From assembly GCF_013372105.1 (NCBI RefSeq), contig NZ_CP053825.1, positions 1,426,001-1,490,000 of the forward strand: a stretch of DNA of 64,000 bases. The letters are read 5' to 3'. The position numbers and the translations under genes were made by a program. Of the stretch, positions 1 through 8,761 are shown piece after piece (position 1 is the first letter of the stretch; each line of letters begins with the position of its first letter). The notes under the pieces are model-generated. The model ran no database searches. It was not told the origin of the DNA and saw only the letters and a program-made list of their open reading frames with translations. This DNA is from Campylobacter armoricus (lineage in GTDB: Bacteria; Campylobacterota; Campylobacteria; Campylobacterales; Campylobacteraceae).

Positions 1-666
1 TTCAAATTTAATACCCTTTTTTTCTAAATTTTTTACTTGATTGTAAAAATTTATTTTTTCTTCTATACTTGAAGGTAATATTTGTTTATTTATAGGATTC
101 ATAAGTTCATCTATAAAAGCTTTTTGATTTTTTTGTTTAGAAAGTGCGTAGATACATCCGCAATAATTTTGATGATAAAGCATATCTTGCTTAGCTAAGG
201 CAAATTGTCTTTGCGTGCCTCCATTTTTTCTAAAATCAGGTGCTAAAAACTCTATATCAAATTTATCACATTCTCTTTGCAATGCTAGTTTTAATTGCTC
301 TAAATTTTTTTTAGGAGAAGTCAAAAGCGTTGTTGTTAGTTTTTTTTCTCCTATTTTTTGGGCAAATTCAACGCTTTTTTGTATTCTAAAATCAAAGCAA
401 ATTTGACATCTTGCACCTTTTTCAGGTTCATCTTCATAACCCTTTACACTCTCAAGCCATTTTTCATACTCATATTCACCCTTATAAAGTTTAATACCTA
501 GTTTATCACAACTGCGTTTAACATCTAAAAATCTAAGCTCATATTCACTATATGGATGAATATTTGGATCATAAAAATAACCTATAATTTTCTCATTAGG
601 GTAAGCCTTGCTTAATTCTTGTATAAAATAATGACTATCGACACTACAACAAATATGCACTAGCAT
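1..666 (-). CDS. queH: Epoxyqueuosine reductase QueH, 3' part cut by window edge
   Basis: QueH (DUF208 family) reduces epoxyqueuosine to queuosine in tRNA, the last step of the pathway, in place of the cobalamin enzyme QueG. 222 codons are visible; the C-terminus lies beyond base 1. The expected cysteines are present: adjacent C6-C7 near the N-terminus, C87-x2-C90 in RCQIC, and C169-x-C171 in NYCGC. These fit the iron-sulfur and redox sites of the family. The ATG at 666 overlaps the end of bcp by 7 bases, so the two are probably co-transcribed. It complements queD and queE at 16-17 kb. The incomplete C-terminus is a boundary effect, not a mutation. Confidence 0.88.
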   Translation of the reverse strand, partial: MLVHICCSVDSHYFIQELSKAYPNEKIIGYFYDPNIHPYSEYELRFLDVKRSCDKLGIKLYKGEYEYEKWLESVKGYEDEPEKGARCQICFDFRIQKSVEFAQKIGEKKLTTTLLTSPKKNLEQLKLALQRECDKFDIEFLAPDFRKNGGTQRQFALAKQDMLYHQNYCGCIYALSKQKNQKAFIDELMNPINKQILPSSIEEKINFYNQVKNLEKKGIKFE

Positions 667-1121
667 AATTCTTTTAATACCCTAGTAGCATGATCTTTAA
701 CTTTTACATTTTTATAAATTTTTGTAATATTTCCATTTTCATCAATTACAAAAGTAGATCTTATAAGCCCTTCATACTCTTTTCCGTAATTTTTCTTTAA
801 ACCCCACACGCCATAGAGCTTACAAATTTCTTTTTCACTATCACTCAACAAAGTATGTTTTAAATCATATTTTTTTATAAAATTTTCATGTGATTTTACA
901 CTATCTGGGCTAATACCTATAATCACAGCATTTTGCTCTAAAAAATTTTCATAATTTTGACTAAATTCACAAGATTCTGTAGTGCAACCTGGAGTATTAT
1001 CCTTTGGATAAAAATACAAGATAATCTTTTTGCCCAAAAAATCACTCAAAGAAATTTTTACGCTATCTTGATTTAAAAGTTCAAAAAATGGAGCTTTATC
1101 ACCAATTTGCAATTCTTTCAT
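660..1121 (-). CDS. bcp: Thiol peroxidase of the Bcp/PrxQ type
   Basis: A 153-residue thioredoxin-fold peroxidase that reduces hydrogen peroxide and organic hydroperoxides in the cytoplasm. The peroxidatic cysteine is C46 in PKDNTPGCTTESC and the resolving cysteine C51 lies five residues later, the atypical 2-Cys (PrxQ) arrangement. The length is normal for the family. The electron donor would be the thioredoxin system, encoded here at 7-8.4 kb. It lies 3 bases downstream of the tautomerase gene and overlaps queH, so the three form a short minus-strand operon. C. jejuni has this gene in the same place beside the tautomerase and ilvE, as I recall. Confidence 0.93.
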   Translation of the reverse strand: MKELQIGDKAPFFELLNQDSVKISLSDFLGKKIILYFYPKDNTPGCTTESCEFSQNYENFLEQNAVIIGISPDSVKSHENFIKKYDLKHTLLSDSEKEICKLYGVWGLKKNYGKEYEGLIRSTFVIDENGNITKIYKNVKVKDHATRVLKELC

Positions 1122-1124
1122 TTT

Positions 1125-1325
1125 TTAACCTTTCGATCTTAATTTTTCTACATTTTCACCACCAAAAGCGATATTATAAGGTTCTATATCTTCAAGCATT
1201 ATAACTATATTTTGTTTTGGCTTATTATATTTTATATGCAAAAGCTCTGTGATATCTGCTATCAACTCTTCTTTTTGTGCTTTACTAAATTCTGGTTTAG
1301 CTAATTTAATATTTACAATTGGCAT
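1125..1325 (-). CDS. 4-oxalocrotonate tautomerase family protein
   Basis: A 66-residue tautomerase starting Met-Pro-Ile-Val. In this family the proline exposed after Met removal is the catalytic base, so the start must be the ATG at 1325; an upstream in-frame ATG at 1370 would bury it. An AAGGA Shine-Dalgarno sits 6 bases before 1325, which supports this. The family (DmpI-like) isomerises enols. The physiological substrate in Campylobacter is not known, and the usual aromatic degradation pathway is not seen nearby. It probably leads the bcp-queH operon and is divergent from ilvE. Confidence 0.85.
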   Translation of the reverse strand: MPIVNIKLAKPEFSKAQKEELIADITELLHIKYNKPKQNIVIMLEDIEPYNIAFGGENVEKLRSKG

Positions 1326-1422
1326 TGTTTTTCCTTGCTTTAAATAAATAATTTTACTATATTCTAGCAATTATTAGTATATTTTTGATAAAATTAGTTT
1401 TATTTTTGATAAAGGCTTACTT

Positions 1423-2337
1423 ATGATTAGGGCAAAAAAAATTTGGATGGATGGAAAAATCATTGATTTTGATGATGCAAAAATCCATGTTCTAACACAT
1501 TCATTACACTATGCAAATGCGGTTTTTGAAGGAACAAGAGCTTATAAAACACAAAATGGTTTAGCAATTTTTAGATTAAAAGAGCACACCAAAAGACTTT
1601 TAGAGTCTGCAAAAATCACTTTAATCAACTCTCCTTTTTCTCAAGAAGAGCTTGAAAATGCACAAATTGAACTTTTGAAAGCAAATGATTTTCAAAACAA
1701 CACCTATTTGCGCCCATTAATCTTTTTAGGCGATGGAACTATGGGGGTTTATCATGCCAAAGCTCCTGTTAGAGTGGCTATTGCTGCTTGGGAATGGGGT
1801 GCGTATTTAGGCGAAGAAGGCTTAGAAAAAGGTATTAAGGTTAAAATTTCTTCCTTTGCTAGAAATAGCATAAAATCTAGCCTCGGTAAGGCAAAAGTAA
1901 GTGCAAATTATCTAAATTCTCAAATGGCTAAGTATGAAGCTATCGAAGCAGGATATGAAGAAGCATTAATGCTTGATGAAGAAGGTTTTATAGCAGAAGG
2001 AACAGGTGAATGTTTTTTTATGGTTAAAGATGGTAAATTAATCACTCCGCCAAATGATTTTTCATTAAAAAGTATCACTCAAGATATGGTTTTAAAAATT
2101 GCACACGATCTAGGTATAAATGTGATGCGTCAAAGAATTTCAAGAGATGAAGTTTATGTAGCCGATGAAGCATTTTTCACAGGAACCGCAGCAGAAATAA
2201 CACCGATTAATAATATAGATGCAAGGATTATAGGCAATGGAAAAAGAGGTGAGCTAACAACAAAGCTTCAAAATGCGTATTTTGATGTAGTTTATGGACG
2301 CAATGAAAAATACGCTTCAATGCTAACTTATATTTAA
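1423..2337 (+). CDS. ilvE: Branched-chain amino acid aminotransferase
   Basis: A 304-residue class IV PLP aminotransferase that performs the last step of leucine, isoleucine and valine synthesis with glutamate as amino donor. The PLP lysine is K158 in AKVSANYLNS. The downstream EALMLDEEGFIAEGTGEC segment is the expected cofactor phosphate-binding region. The N-terminal HSLHYANAVFEGTRAY block is also typical of IlvE. The length is standard. The gene leads a plus-strand run with the SPFH and two membrane-protein genes, spaced 12, 15 and -1 bases. An AT-rich GATAAAATT stretch at about 1387-1395 is a plausible -10 region. Confidence 0.94.
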   Translation: MIRAKKIWMDGKIIDFDDAKIHVLTHSLHYANAVFEGTRAYKTQNGLAIFRLKEHTKRLLESAKITLINSPFSQEELENAQIELLKANDFQNNTYLRPLIFLGDGTMGVYHAKAPVRVAIAAWEWGAYLGEEGLEKGIKVKISSFARNSIKSSLGKAKVSANYLNSQMAKYEAIEAGYEEALMLDEEGFIAEGTGECFFMVKDGKLITPPNDFSLKSITQDMVLKIAHDLGINVMRQRISRDEVYVADEAFFTGTAAEITPINNIDARIIGNGKRGELTTKLQNAYFDVVYGRNEKYASMLTYI

Positions 2338-2349
2338 CAAAGGAATTAA

Positions 2350-3420
2350 ATGCCAGCTGATTTGAATGATTATTTTAATAAAAAAAACAATCAAAGCAAT
2401 AATAAGCAAAACTTAAATTTTAAAACTCCAGAATTTAATTTTAAAGGTTTTGGAAAATTTTCTCCACTTATTTATAGTGCAATTACAATTATTTTAGTTT
2501 TTGTACTTTTTAAGCCATTTGCAATCGTTAATTCAGGTGAAATGGGGATAAAATCTACTACAGGTAAATATAGCCCTACTCCACTTGAACCAGGACTTCA
2601 TTTTTTTATGCCAGTATTGCAAAAAATTACTATTATAGATACAAGAGTAAGACAAATTAATTATGCTTCCATTGAAGGTGTGAATGAAAATTTACAAATA
2701 GGATCTGGAGTTGTAAATAAAAATAGTATTTCAGTACTTGATTCAAGAGGTTTGCCTGTATCTATTGATGTAACAGTTCAATATAGATTAAATCCTTTAC
2801 AAGTCCCTCAAACAATTGCTACATGGGGACTTAACTGGGAAAATAAAATTATTGATCCAGTAGTTAGAGATGTGGTTAGAAATGTTGTAGGTCAATATAC
2901 CGCTGAAGAGCTTCCAACAAATCGCAATACCATAGCAGTACAAATTGATCAAGGCATTAGAAAAACTATAGAAAGCCAACCAAACGAACCTGCTGAACTT
3001 CAAGCTGTTCAACTTAGAGAAATTATCTTACCTATTAAAGTAAAAGAGCAAATAGAAAGAGTTCAAATTGCTAAACAAGAAGCTGAAAGAACTAAGTATG
3101 AGGTTGAAAGAGCTAACCAAGAAGCACTGAAAAAAGCAGCTTTAGCTGAAGGGGAGGCAAATGCAACCATTATTAGTGCTAAAGGTAGAGCAAGTGCTGT
3201 GAAAATTGAAGCTGATGCACAAGCCTATTCAAATAGAGAAATAGCAAAAAGCTTAAATAATCCTTTACTTGATTTAAAACAAATTGAAACCCAAAAACAA
3301 TTTAACGAAGCTCTTAAAGTAAATAAAGATGCTAAAATTTTCTTAACACCTGGTGGAGCCGTTCCAAATATATGGGTAGATAGCAAGGATAGCAAAAGAA
3401 CAAGTTCTATAGCAAATTAA
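2350..3420 (+). CDS. SPFH/Band 7 (prohibitin-like) membrane protein
   Basis: A 356-residue SPFH-domain protein. Residues 1-35 are Asn/Lys-rich and cytoplasmic, one membrane segment spans about 40-60, and the SPFH domain follows from about 65 (FAIVNSGEMGIKSTTGK) to about 240. An Ala/Glu/Lys-rich coiled coil runs to about 290. Proteins of this class form large rings or microdomains and often control membrane proteases (HflK/HflC) or lipid domains. No FtsH gene is adjacent, so that link is not shown here. Its neighbours are ilvE upstream and two membrane proteins downstream, the same order that I recall from C. jejuni Cj0269c-Cj0266c. Confidence 0.85.
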   Translation: MPADLNDYFNKKNNQSNNKQNLNFKTPEFNFKGFGKFSPLIYSAITIILVFVLFKPFAIVNSGEMGIKSTTGKYSPTPLEPGLHFFMPVLQKITIIDTRVRQINYASIEGVNENLQIGSGVVNKNSISVLDSRGLPVSIDVTVQYRLNPLQVPQTIATWGLNWENKIIDPVVRDVVRNVVGQYTAEELPTNRNTIAVQIDQGIRKTIESQPNEPAELQAVQLREIILPIKVKEQIERVQIAKQEAERTKYEVERANQEALKKAALAEGEANATIISAKGRASAVKIEADAQAYSNREIAKSLNNPLLDLKQIETQKQFNEALKVNKDAKIFLTPGGAVPNIWVDSKDSKRTSSIAN

Positions 3421-3435
3421 ATTTAAAGAGTGATA

Positions 3436-3972
3436 ATGAATATTCAACATATTCGAGAGCAAATGATTTTTTATACCACTCATTTGCACTTAATTGATTT
3501 TTTACTAATGGCTTTAGTTATATTTTTTTTCATTATCACTTTATTTACCGCTTTAATCATTAGAAATAAACCAACTTTTGCCTTTATTGTTATTTTTTTA
3601 GGTATTTTATGTTCTGCAAGTATTGCTTATTTAGGATATTTTTTAATTGACACTAAAGTTAGATCTAGAATTGCAAGTTTAGATAGTGCACAATTTTTTG
3701 TATATGATAATTCGCTAAGTATTAATTACAGCTTGACAAATACTTCCAAAAAAAGCTTTAAATACTGCAAATTAAAAGTTGCAGTATTTAAAAAACTCGA
3801 CAATAATAACACTTTGCAAAATATACTATACACTTTAAAACCCATAAGAACTAAATCAACTTTTATAGAAAAAACGATAAAGCCAGATCAAACTATCAAT
3901 CTAAAAACAAAATTTTCCGATTTTAAAGATGGTCAAAATTTTGATATAAAAATAAATTCAAAGTGTTTCTGA
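3436..3972 (+). CDS. Two-TM membrane protein, DUF2393-like (first of pair)
   Basis: A protein of about 178 residues with two membrane spans near the N-terminus (about 22-46 and 52-74), followed by a soluble region of about 105 residues rich in Lys, Asn and beta-type sequence. The arrangement resembles the DUF2393 family known from Campylobacter and Helicobacter; that assignment is from memory. I chose the ATG at 3436 over the GTG at 3430, because AAAGAG immediately upstream gives better spacing to the ATG. Its stop overlaps the start of the next gene (TGATG), and the two proteins share the same layout, so they are probably tandem paralogues acting together. Function unknown. Confidence 0.7.
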   Translation: MNIQHIREQMIFYTTHLHLIDFLLMALVIFFFIITLFTALIIRNKPTFAFIVIFLGILCSASIAYLGYFLIDTKVRSRIASLDSAQFFVYDNSLSINYSLTNTSKKSFKYCKLKVAVFKKLDNNNTLQNILYTLKPIRTKSTFIEKTIKPDQTINLKTKFSDFKDGQNFDIKINSKCF

Positions 3973-4502
3973 TGGGATATTTTACATTTTTTCATTTTTT
4001 AATTGTTTTTATCATGTTAGCTTCTACTGCATTAACTTGGGTTTTAATTTACTTAAAAGTTCAAAATAAAAAATATATGATTATATTTTGTATAGTTAGT
4101 TTTATACTTGCTTTGATTTTAACCATATCTCTATTACTAACCATAGATCAATATACAAAAAAAGCAAGTTTAAGTAATTTTTCAACCTATAGACGCCTAG
4201 CAAATGAAAGCATTATTATTAAAGGTAGGGTAACCAACGATACCAATTTTAAAATTTCTAAATGCTATTTGGAACTTAGAATTATAGATGATAATAAAAA
4301 ACACGAAGTTAGTGGTGAAATTTTCAATCAACAAAATTTTAATAGTATAAAGAAAGCAAATCAACAACAAAGAGATGTTTCTTATAATATTAATATTGCG
4401 AGTCAATTACCAGGCCATACATATAAAGATTTTTCTTTTGAAGTAGCATTACCACCTCATTTCCAAAGTTATAAAATTTTTAAACAACTAAAATGCAAAT
4501 AG
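3972..4502 (+). CDS. Two-TM membrane protein, DUF2393-like (second of pair)
   Basis: A protein of about 176 residues with the same plan as its upstream neighbour: two hydrophobic spans in the first 65 residues (about 4-25 and 34-58), then a beta-rich soluble domain in which ESIIIKGRVTNDTNFKISKC parallels SLSINYSLTNTSKKSFKYC of the first protein. The shared 'NDT/NTS-K-F-K-C' pattern supports duplication. The soluble domain is probably extracytoplasmic. The ATG at 3972 overlaps the upstream stop, so it is preferred to the GTG at 3963. It is the last gene before the convergent purF. Function unknown. Confidence 0.7.
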   Translation: MGYFTFFHFLIVFIMLASTALTWVLIYLKVQNKKYMIIFCIVSFILALILTISLLLTIDQYTKKASLSNFSTYRRLANESIIIKGRVTNDTNFKISKCYLELRIIDDNKKHEVSGEIFNQQNFNSIKKANQQQRDVSYNINIASQLPGHTYKDFSFEVALPPHFQSYKIFKQLKCK

Positions 4503-4525
4503 AGATTATTTAATAAAATAATCTC
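4502..4525. terminator. Hairpin between convergent genes
   Basis: GAGATTATTT and AAATAATCTC form a perfect 10-bp stem with a 4-base AATA loop, exactly between the plus-strand membrane gene (stop at 4502) and purF (stop codon at 4506-4508, inside the stem). Its position between convergent genes suggests a bidirectional terminator. Neither strand has a long uninterrupted U-run after it, so efficiency is uncertain. Confidence 0.5.
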
Positions 4526-5846
4526 CATCAAAACTAATTAAAGAATATTTTCTTTCATCGCCTATACTTGAAACTAGCTCATCAATATCCAAAAATGTTA
4601 AACTATCTGCACCAATATATTCTTTAACCTCTTCTATATTTTTATTTGCAGAGATTAATTCCTCGAATGTAGGTGTATCTATACCATATATATCAGGAAA
4701 TTTAATCTCAGGACAAGCTATAGCTAAATGGATTTTTCTTGCGCCTGCTTGCTTTAAAAGTGTAATTATTTTTTTGGAAGTAGTTCCTCTTACTATACTA
4801 TCATCAATTACCACTATGTCTTTACCCTCTAAAACTTTTTTCATAGGATTTAATTTGAGTTTTACTTTTAAATTTCTCATTTCTTGAGTTGGCTCTATAA
4901 AAGTTCTTCCCACATAATGATTTCTTACTATTGCCATTTCAAGCGGAATTTTTAAATGTTGTGCAAAGCCTATAGCAGCACTCACTCCACTATCAGGCAC
5001 AGGAACCACAAAATCTACTTTTTCTTTAAATTTCTTAGCTAAAGTTTCACCCATTTTTTTGCGTATTTCATATACGCTTTTACCTTCTATAATACTATCT
5101 GGTCTAGCAAAATAAATATATTCAAACGCACAAATTCTCGGATCAACTTGATCAAAAACTTGAATACTTTCAAACTCATCACTACCTTGTGTAAAAATCA
5201 ACATCTCACCTGGTTTTACATCACGAATAAATTCAGCCTCTATCAAATCAAAAGCACAAGTTTCACTTGCTACAATATATCCACCATCTTTTAATCTTCC
5301 CAAAGACAATGGTCTAACACCATATGGATCTCTTACCACAAAAAGTTGATTTTTGCTAGCTAGTATAAAGCAATATGCACCCTTATTTTGCTTTAAACTC
5401 TCTATAAATCTATTTTTCAAAGTTTCTTTTTTGCTTTTAGCTATTAAATGCACTACATTTTCTGTATCCATATTTGAGTGAAAAATTGCACCATTATCAA
5501 TAAGCTCTTTTCTCACTTTTTCCTTGTTGATTAAATTACCATTATGCACCAAAGAAATATCACCCAAAGAACAAGTCGCAGCAATAGGTTGTGCATCATG
5601 TAAGGAAGAATTTCCAGCAGTAGAATAACGATTATGCCCAATGGCTATCTCACCTTTTAATCCTGCTAAAATTTGAGTATTAAAAATTTGTCCTACTTCG
5701 CCTTTAGCTTTATAAGTTTTTATATTCAAACCATCACTTACACTAATTCCACTTGCTTCTTGTCCACGATGTTGCATAGCAAATAAAGCATAATAAGCCA
5801 CAGTACTTGCATTTTTTGAATTAATTACTCCAACTACTGCACACAT
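4506..5846 (-). CDS. purF: Amidophosphoribosyltransferase
   Basis: A 446-residue enzyme for the first step of purine synthesis, transferring glutamine amide nitrogen to PRPP. The N-terminal Ntn glutaminase domain begins Met-Cys-Ala-Val-Val-Gly, so C2 becomes the nucleophile after Met removal. There is no propeptide. The phosphoribosyltransferase domain carries the PRPP loop DIVVIDDSIVRGTT at about 343-356. Typical conserved blocks HNRYSTAG (71-78) and VPVPDSG (281-287) are present. It begins 1 base after the dapB stop and is co-transcribed with dapB. Confidence 0.96.
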   Translation of the reverse strand: MCAVVGVINSKNASTVAYYALFAMQHRGQEASGISVSDGLNIKTYKAKGEVGQIFNTQILAGLKGEIAIGHNRYSTAGNSSLHDAQPIAATCSLGDISLVHNGNLINKEKVRKELIDNGAIFHSNMDTENVVHLIAKSKKETLKNRFIESLKQNKGAYCFILASKNQLFVVRDPYGVRPLSLGRLKDGGYIVASETCAFDLIEAEFIRDVKPGEMLIFTQGSDEFESIQVFDQVDPRICAFEYIYFARPDSIIEGKSVYEIRKKMGETLAKKFKEKVDFVVPVPDSGVSAAIGFAQHLKIPLEMAIVRNHYVGRTFIEPTQEMRNLKVKLKLNPMKKVLEGKDIVVIDDSIVRGTTSKKIITLLKQAGARKIHLAIACPEIKFPDIYGIDTPTFEELISANKNIEEVKEYIGADSLTFLDIDELVSSIGDERKYSLISFDGDYFIK

Positions 5847-6575
5847 TTAAATTCCTAAACAATCATCTATATCATATAAACCATTTTCTTGAGAAACTAA
5901 CCATTTTGCACATTTAATTGCACCTTTTGCAAAAGTTGCCCTTGAAGTAGCCGTATGATTTAATTCTATAAATTCACCCTCATTATAAAAACCAACCCTA
6001 TGAGAGCCTACTATATCACCGCCTCTTAAACTCATGACTGCAATTTCTTCCTTACTTCTTTGTCCAACCATTCCATCTCTACCACTAACTCTAACCTTTT
6101 CTAAATCCAAATTTCTAGCTTTAGCAACACTTTGGGCTAAAGTCATTGCGGTTCCACTTGGTGCGTCTTTTTTCTTATTATGGTGCATTTCTAGTATTTC
6201 TATATCAAAATCTTTTAAAGTCTGACTAGCTAAATAAGAAAGTTTTTTTAAAACAGCTATCCCTAAAGACATATTAGTCGCATAAAGAATGGGCATAGTA
6301 ATACTTGCGCTTTGCATCAATTCATTTTGTTTAACATCTAAACCAGTTGTTCCTATTACTAATGGTTTTGGGTTACTCCTTGCATACAAAAGCAAATCTT
6401 CACAACCCTTTGGAGTTGAAAAATCTATAATCACATCACATTTATTAAAAAAATCTTCATAATCTGATCCTTGATCAAATAAAGAATTAATTTTTGCTTG
6501 TTCATCATTTTCTAGACAAAGTCTTATTTGCGTCCCCATACGCCCATTACTTCCATGAATTCCGATATTAATCAT
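5847..6575 (-). CDS. dapB: 4-hydroxy-tetrahydrodipicolinate reductase
   Basis: A 242-residue Rossmann-fold NAD(P)H-dependent reductase of the lysine/diaminopimelate pathway. The nucleotide-binding G-x-x-G-x-x-G lies at the N-terminus ([10 protein letters not shown]), and the catalytic [13 protein letters not shown] block carries the substrate-binding Lys and Gly-Thr. The ATG at 6575 has AAGGTGAG about 7 bases upstream. The GTG at 6587 lies inside that Shine-Dalgarno and is rejected. It is immediately followed by purF, an operon pairing that I recall in C. jejuni too. The product feeds both lysine synthesis and peptidoglycan. Confidence 0.95.
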   Translation of the reverse strand: MINIGIHGSNGRMGTQIRLCLENDEQAKINSLFDQGSDYEDFFNKCDVIIDFSTPKGCEDLLLYARSNPKPLVIGTTGLDVKQNELMQSASITMPILYATNMSLGIAVLKKLSYLASQTLKDFDIEILEMHHNKKKDAPSGTAMTLAQSVAKARNLDLEKVRVSGRDGMVGQRSKEEIAVMSLRGGDIVGSHRVGFYNEGEFIELNHTATSRATFAKGAIKCAKWLVSQENGLYDIDDCLGI

Positions 6576-6709
6576 TATAAAACTCACCTTTTAGATTTTA
6601 AGAAATTGTAGCGTTAATTTATTTAAAAGCAAATAACAATTTTAAATAATCATTCCATTTTTAATCTAAAAATTTCCATTTCTATTAAAAAATCTTTTCA
6701 TATTATTGT

Positions 6710-6931
6710 TTAATTAATTTTATATCCAAAGCATTCACAATCTACATCCATAATAAAAGCTCTAGAAAAGATTTTTGTTTTATCCATAATAACTTTTTTA
6801 GAAAGCTCATAAAGATTTTGTATAAGGATTATGTTAAGATATATTTTGTTGATATGAATTAACATTTTGCTGTGTAATATTTGCACTAGCTATTAGTGCT
6901 AAAGTTGTGCTTAGAATTAGTATCTTTTCAT
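6710..6931 (-). pseudogene. Decayed gene for a small exported protein
   Basis: A good Shine-Dalgarno (AAGGAG at about 6941-6946) precedes ATG-AAA-AGA-TAC-TAA, which stops at once. In the frame one base over, the sequence reads as a clear signal peptide (ILILSTTLALIASA, then NITQQNVNSYQQNIS). This would be restored by one extra A in the AAAA run after ATG. After another stop, a third stretch reads IQNLYELSKKVIMDKTKIF and ends in DVDCECFGYKIN at 6710. I infer an exported protein gene of about 70 codons broken by at least two frameshifts. The protein family is not recognised. It lies between dapB and trxB, in a stretch of about 400 bases with no intact gene. Confidence 0.6.
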
Positions 6932-6934
6932 TTT

Positions 6935-6964
6935 AGATTCTCCTTAATTTTTCTAGGAGAATCT
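6935..6964. repeat. Perfect 10-bp inverted repeat over a ribosome-binding site
   Basis: AGATTCTCCT at 6935-6944 and AGGAGAATCT at 6955-6964 are perfect inverted arms around a 10-base loop. On the minus strand the promoter-distal arm contains the AGGAG of the decayed gene, so the hairpin would occlude its ribosome-binding site. On the plus strand it is followed by a T-rich run (TAATTATTTTTTT), so it could also act as a terminator. Confidence 0.5.
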
Positions 6965-6996
6965 TAATTATTTTTTTGTGAAGTTTATATGAAAAA

Positions 6997-7935
6997 TCAA
7001 TGCAAGCTTTCAATATACGCTAAAGCACTAAGTGCTGCGACTGCTCCATCGCCTGCTGCACATATTACTTGTTTTGGTGCATCTTTTCTTAAATCACCTG
7101 CTGCAAATAATCCCGCGATGCTTGTTTGCATTTTAAGATCCACATTTACCTGACCACCTTCCTCCATTACACACAAAAACTCACCATTATCTTGTTTTAA
7201 AATTTCATTTCTAACATTTAAACCAACAAAAGTAAAAATCCCAGGTACATTAAGTTCTCTTTTAGAGCCATCGTTAAATACTATTTTAACTTTATTCACA
7301 CCCATATTATCACCACATACCTCATCAACTATTGCATTGGTGATTAATTCTATTTTATTATTGTTTTTTACTTTTTCTACAGTTGAAGGTGCTGCCCTAA
7401 ATTCATCTCTTCTGTGGATTAAATATACTTTTGAACAAATATTAGCTAGATACAATGCTTCTTCTAAAGCAGTATCACCACCACCTAAAACTGCCACTTC
7501 TTTATTTTTGTAAAAAAACCCATCACAAGTTGCACAAGTACTTACACCCTTACCAAAAAATTCATCTTCACCCTTAAAACCAGCACGACGCGGCGTAGAT
7601 CCTGTACAAACAATAACAGCTTTTGCTTGTTCATTTTTTCCACCTTCAAGTTTTATAGTAAAACTACCATCTGAATTTTTAAAAACTTGTTCAACTCCAA
7701 CCATTTCATGTTTTAAACCAAAACGCATACATTGTTCATTCCAAGGAGCCATAAAAGAAATTCCATCTAAAACTTGTGCAACTCCTGGATAATTTTCTAT
7801 TTCAGAACTTGAAGTAATTTGTCCTCCTGGCATACCTTTTTCAAACATAACGACATTCTTCAAACCACCTCTTGTAGCATATAAACCAGCACTTAATCCA
7901 GCAGGACCACCACCTATAATAGCTAAATCTAACAT
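6997..7935 (-). CDS. trxB: Thioredoxin reductase
   Basis: A 312-residue FAD/NADPH flavoenzyme that reduces thioredoxin. The FAD-binding [13 protein letters not shown] is at residues 8-20, the redox pair is C134-x-x-C137 in CATCDG, and a second dinucleotide motif [10 protein letters not shown] follows near 152. The C-terminal FAAGD block is also present. Length is standard. It lies 122 bases downstream of trxA, separated by a hairpin at 8032-8050, so the two may be partly uncoupled. It supplies electrons to TrxA and probably indirectly to peroxidases such as Bcp. Confidence 0.96.
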   Translation of the reverse strand: MLDLAIIGGGPAGLSAGLYATRGGLKNVVMFEKGMPGGQITSSSEIENYPGVAQVLDGISFMAPWNEQCMRFGLKHEMVGVEQVFKNSDGSFTIKLEGGKNEQAKAVIVCTGSTPRRAGFKGEDEFFGKGVSTCATCDGFFYKNKEVAVLGGGDTALEEALYLANICSKVYLIHRRDEFRAAPSTVEKVKNNNKIELITNAIVDEVCGDNMGVNKVKIVFNDGSKRELNVPGIFTFVGLNVRNEILKQDNGEFLCVMEEGGQVNVDLKMQTSIAGLFAAGDLRKDAPKQVICAAGDGAVAALSALAYIESLH

Positions 7936-8031
7936 AATATTTTTCCTTGATAATTTTATTTGCAGTTATTATACAAATTTTTCTTTAATTATAAATAATA
8001 AAAATTATTAAATAGTAAAAAATATAGTAAG

Positions 8032-8050
8032 AAGCCACCTTAGGTGGCTT
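8032..8050. terminator. Hairpin between trxA and trxB
   Basis: AAGCCACCT-T-AGGTGGCTT is a GC-rich perfect stem that stands out in AT-rich DNA. It is followed directly by T residues on the plus strand, while on the minus (gene) strand a T-run begins about 10 bases later. It lies 8 bases past the trxA stop, so it probably terminates or attenuates trxA transcription before trxB. Confidence 0.7.
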
Positions 8051-8057
8051 TTTGAAA

Positions 8058-8372
8058 TTACAAAAGCGAGTTTAATTTATCTGATAAGGCTTGTTTTGAT
8101 TGAGCACCAACTAGCTGATCTACAATTTCACCATCTTTAAAGAAAATGATAGTAGGTATAGATCTTACACCAAATTGAGCTGCTAAATCACCTTGCTCAT
8201 CTGTGTTTACTTTACAAATCTTGGCTTTACCATCAAAATCATTTGCAAGCTCATCAATAACAGGGGCAAGCATTCTACAAGGTCCACACCATGGAGCCCA
8301 AAAATCAACTAAAGCTACACCTTCTTTTGCTTGAGCAAAATTTTCAGTTGTTAAATCAATATATTTTCCCAT
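8058..8372 (-). CDS. trxA: Thioredoxin
   Basis: A 104-residue classical thioredoxin with the active site WCGPC (C29, C32) and the cis-proline loop RSIPTIIFF about 40 residues later. It reduces disulfides in the cytoplasm, including those of ribonucleotide reductase and peroxidases. The neighbouring trxB encodes its reductase. The Shine-Dalgarno AAGGAG lies directly upstream (about 8378-8383), which fixes the start. Downstream is a strong hairpin before trxB. Confidence 0.97.
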   Translation of the reverse strand: MGKYIDLTTENFAQAKEGVALVDFWAPWCGPCRMLAPVIDELANDFDGKAKICKVNTDEQGDLAAQFGVRSIPTIIFFKDGEIVDQLVGAQSKQALSDKLNSLL

Positions 8373-8422
8373 TTTTTCTCCTTTATTTTTACAAATTTTA
8401 TTGAATTAGAATAAATATTCTC

Positions 8423-8761
8423 TTAATAACTAATATTCTCTAAAAGTTTTATATCATCTTTATATACACAAAGTAAATCTAATTGATAATTTTCTTCACT
8501 TTCATGTTTCATAAAGTAATATTTTATAGCTTTAATAATTTTGTTATACTTTTTTAAATCAAGCCTATAAGCTACCTCATAATTTCCTTGTGTGCTTTTA
8601 ACTTCTATAAAATGCAAAATCTTATCTTTTCTAGCAATAATATCAATTTCTCCAAATTTAGAATGAAAATTTCTTTTTAAAATTTCAAATCCTTGGTTTT
8701 TGAGATATTCACAAGCTAAATCCTCTCCTTTTTTGCCAAAAAGATACTCTATAAGCGCCAT
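8423..8761 (-). CDS. YraN/UPF0102 family nuclease-fold protein
   Basis: A 112-residue protein of the UPF0102 (YraN) family, with a restriction-endonuclease-like fold. The pattern E-D-x-A-x-x-Y-L at the start, then KFGEIDIIARKDKILHFIEVKS at about 37-58, contains the Asp and Glu-x-Lys of the PD-(D/E)XK core. The exact role is not established; a DNA-processing function is inferred from the fold. The first codon overlaps the hom stop by one base (TAATG), so it is translationally coupled to hom. Confidence 0.82.
   Translation of the reverse strand: MALIEYLFGKKGEDLACEYLKNQGFEILKRNFHSKFGEIDIIARKDKILHFIEVKSTQGNYEVAYRLDLKKYNKIIKAIKYYFMKHESEENYQLDLLCVYKDDIKLLENISY

Noticed and set aside
4197-4406. 69-codon minus-strand frame
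   Set aside because: It lies wholly inside an intact plus-strand membrane protein gene and has no ribosome site.
6935-6964. Terminator for trxB
   Set aside because: On the minus strand no T-run follows the hairpin; the next bases are AAAATGAAAAG. It better fits a ribosome-site hairpin or a plus-strand terminator.
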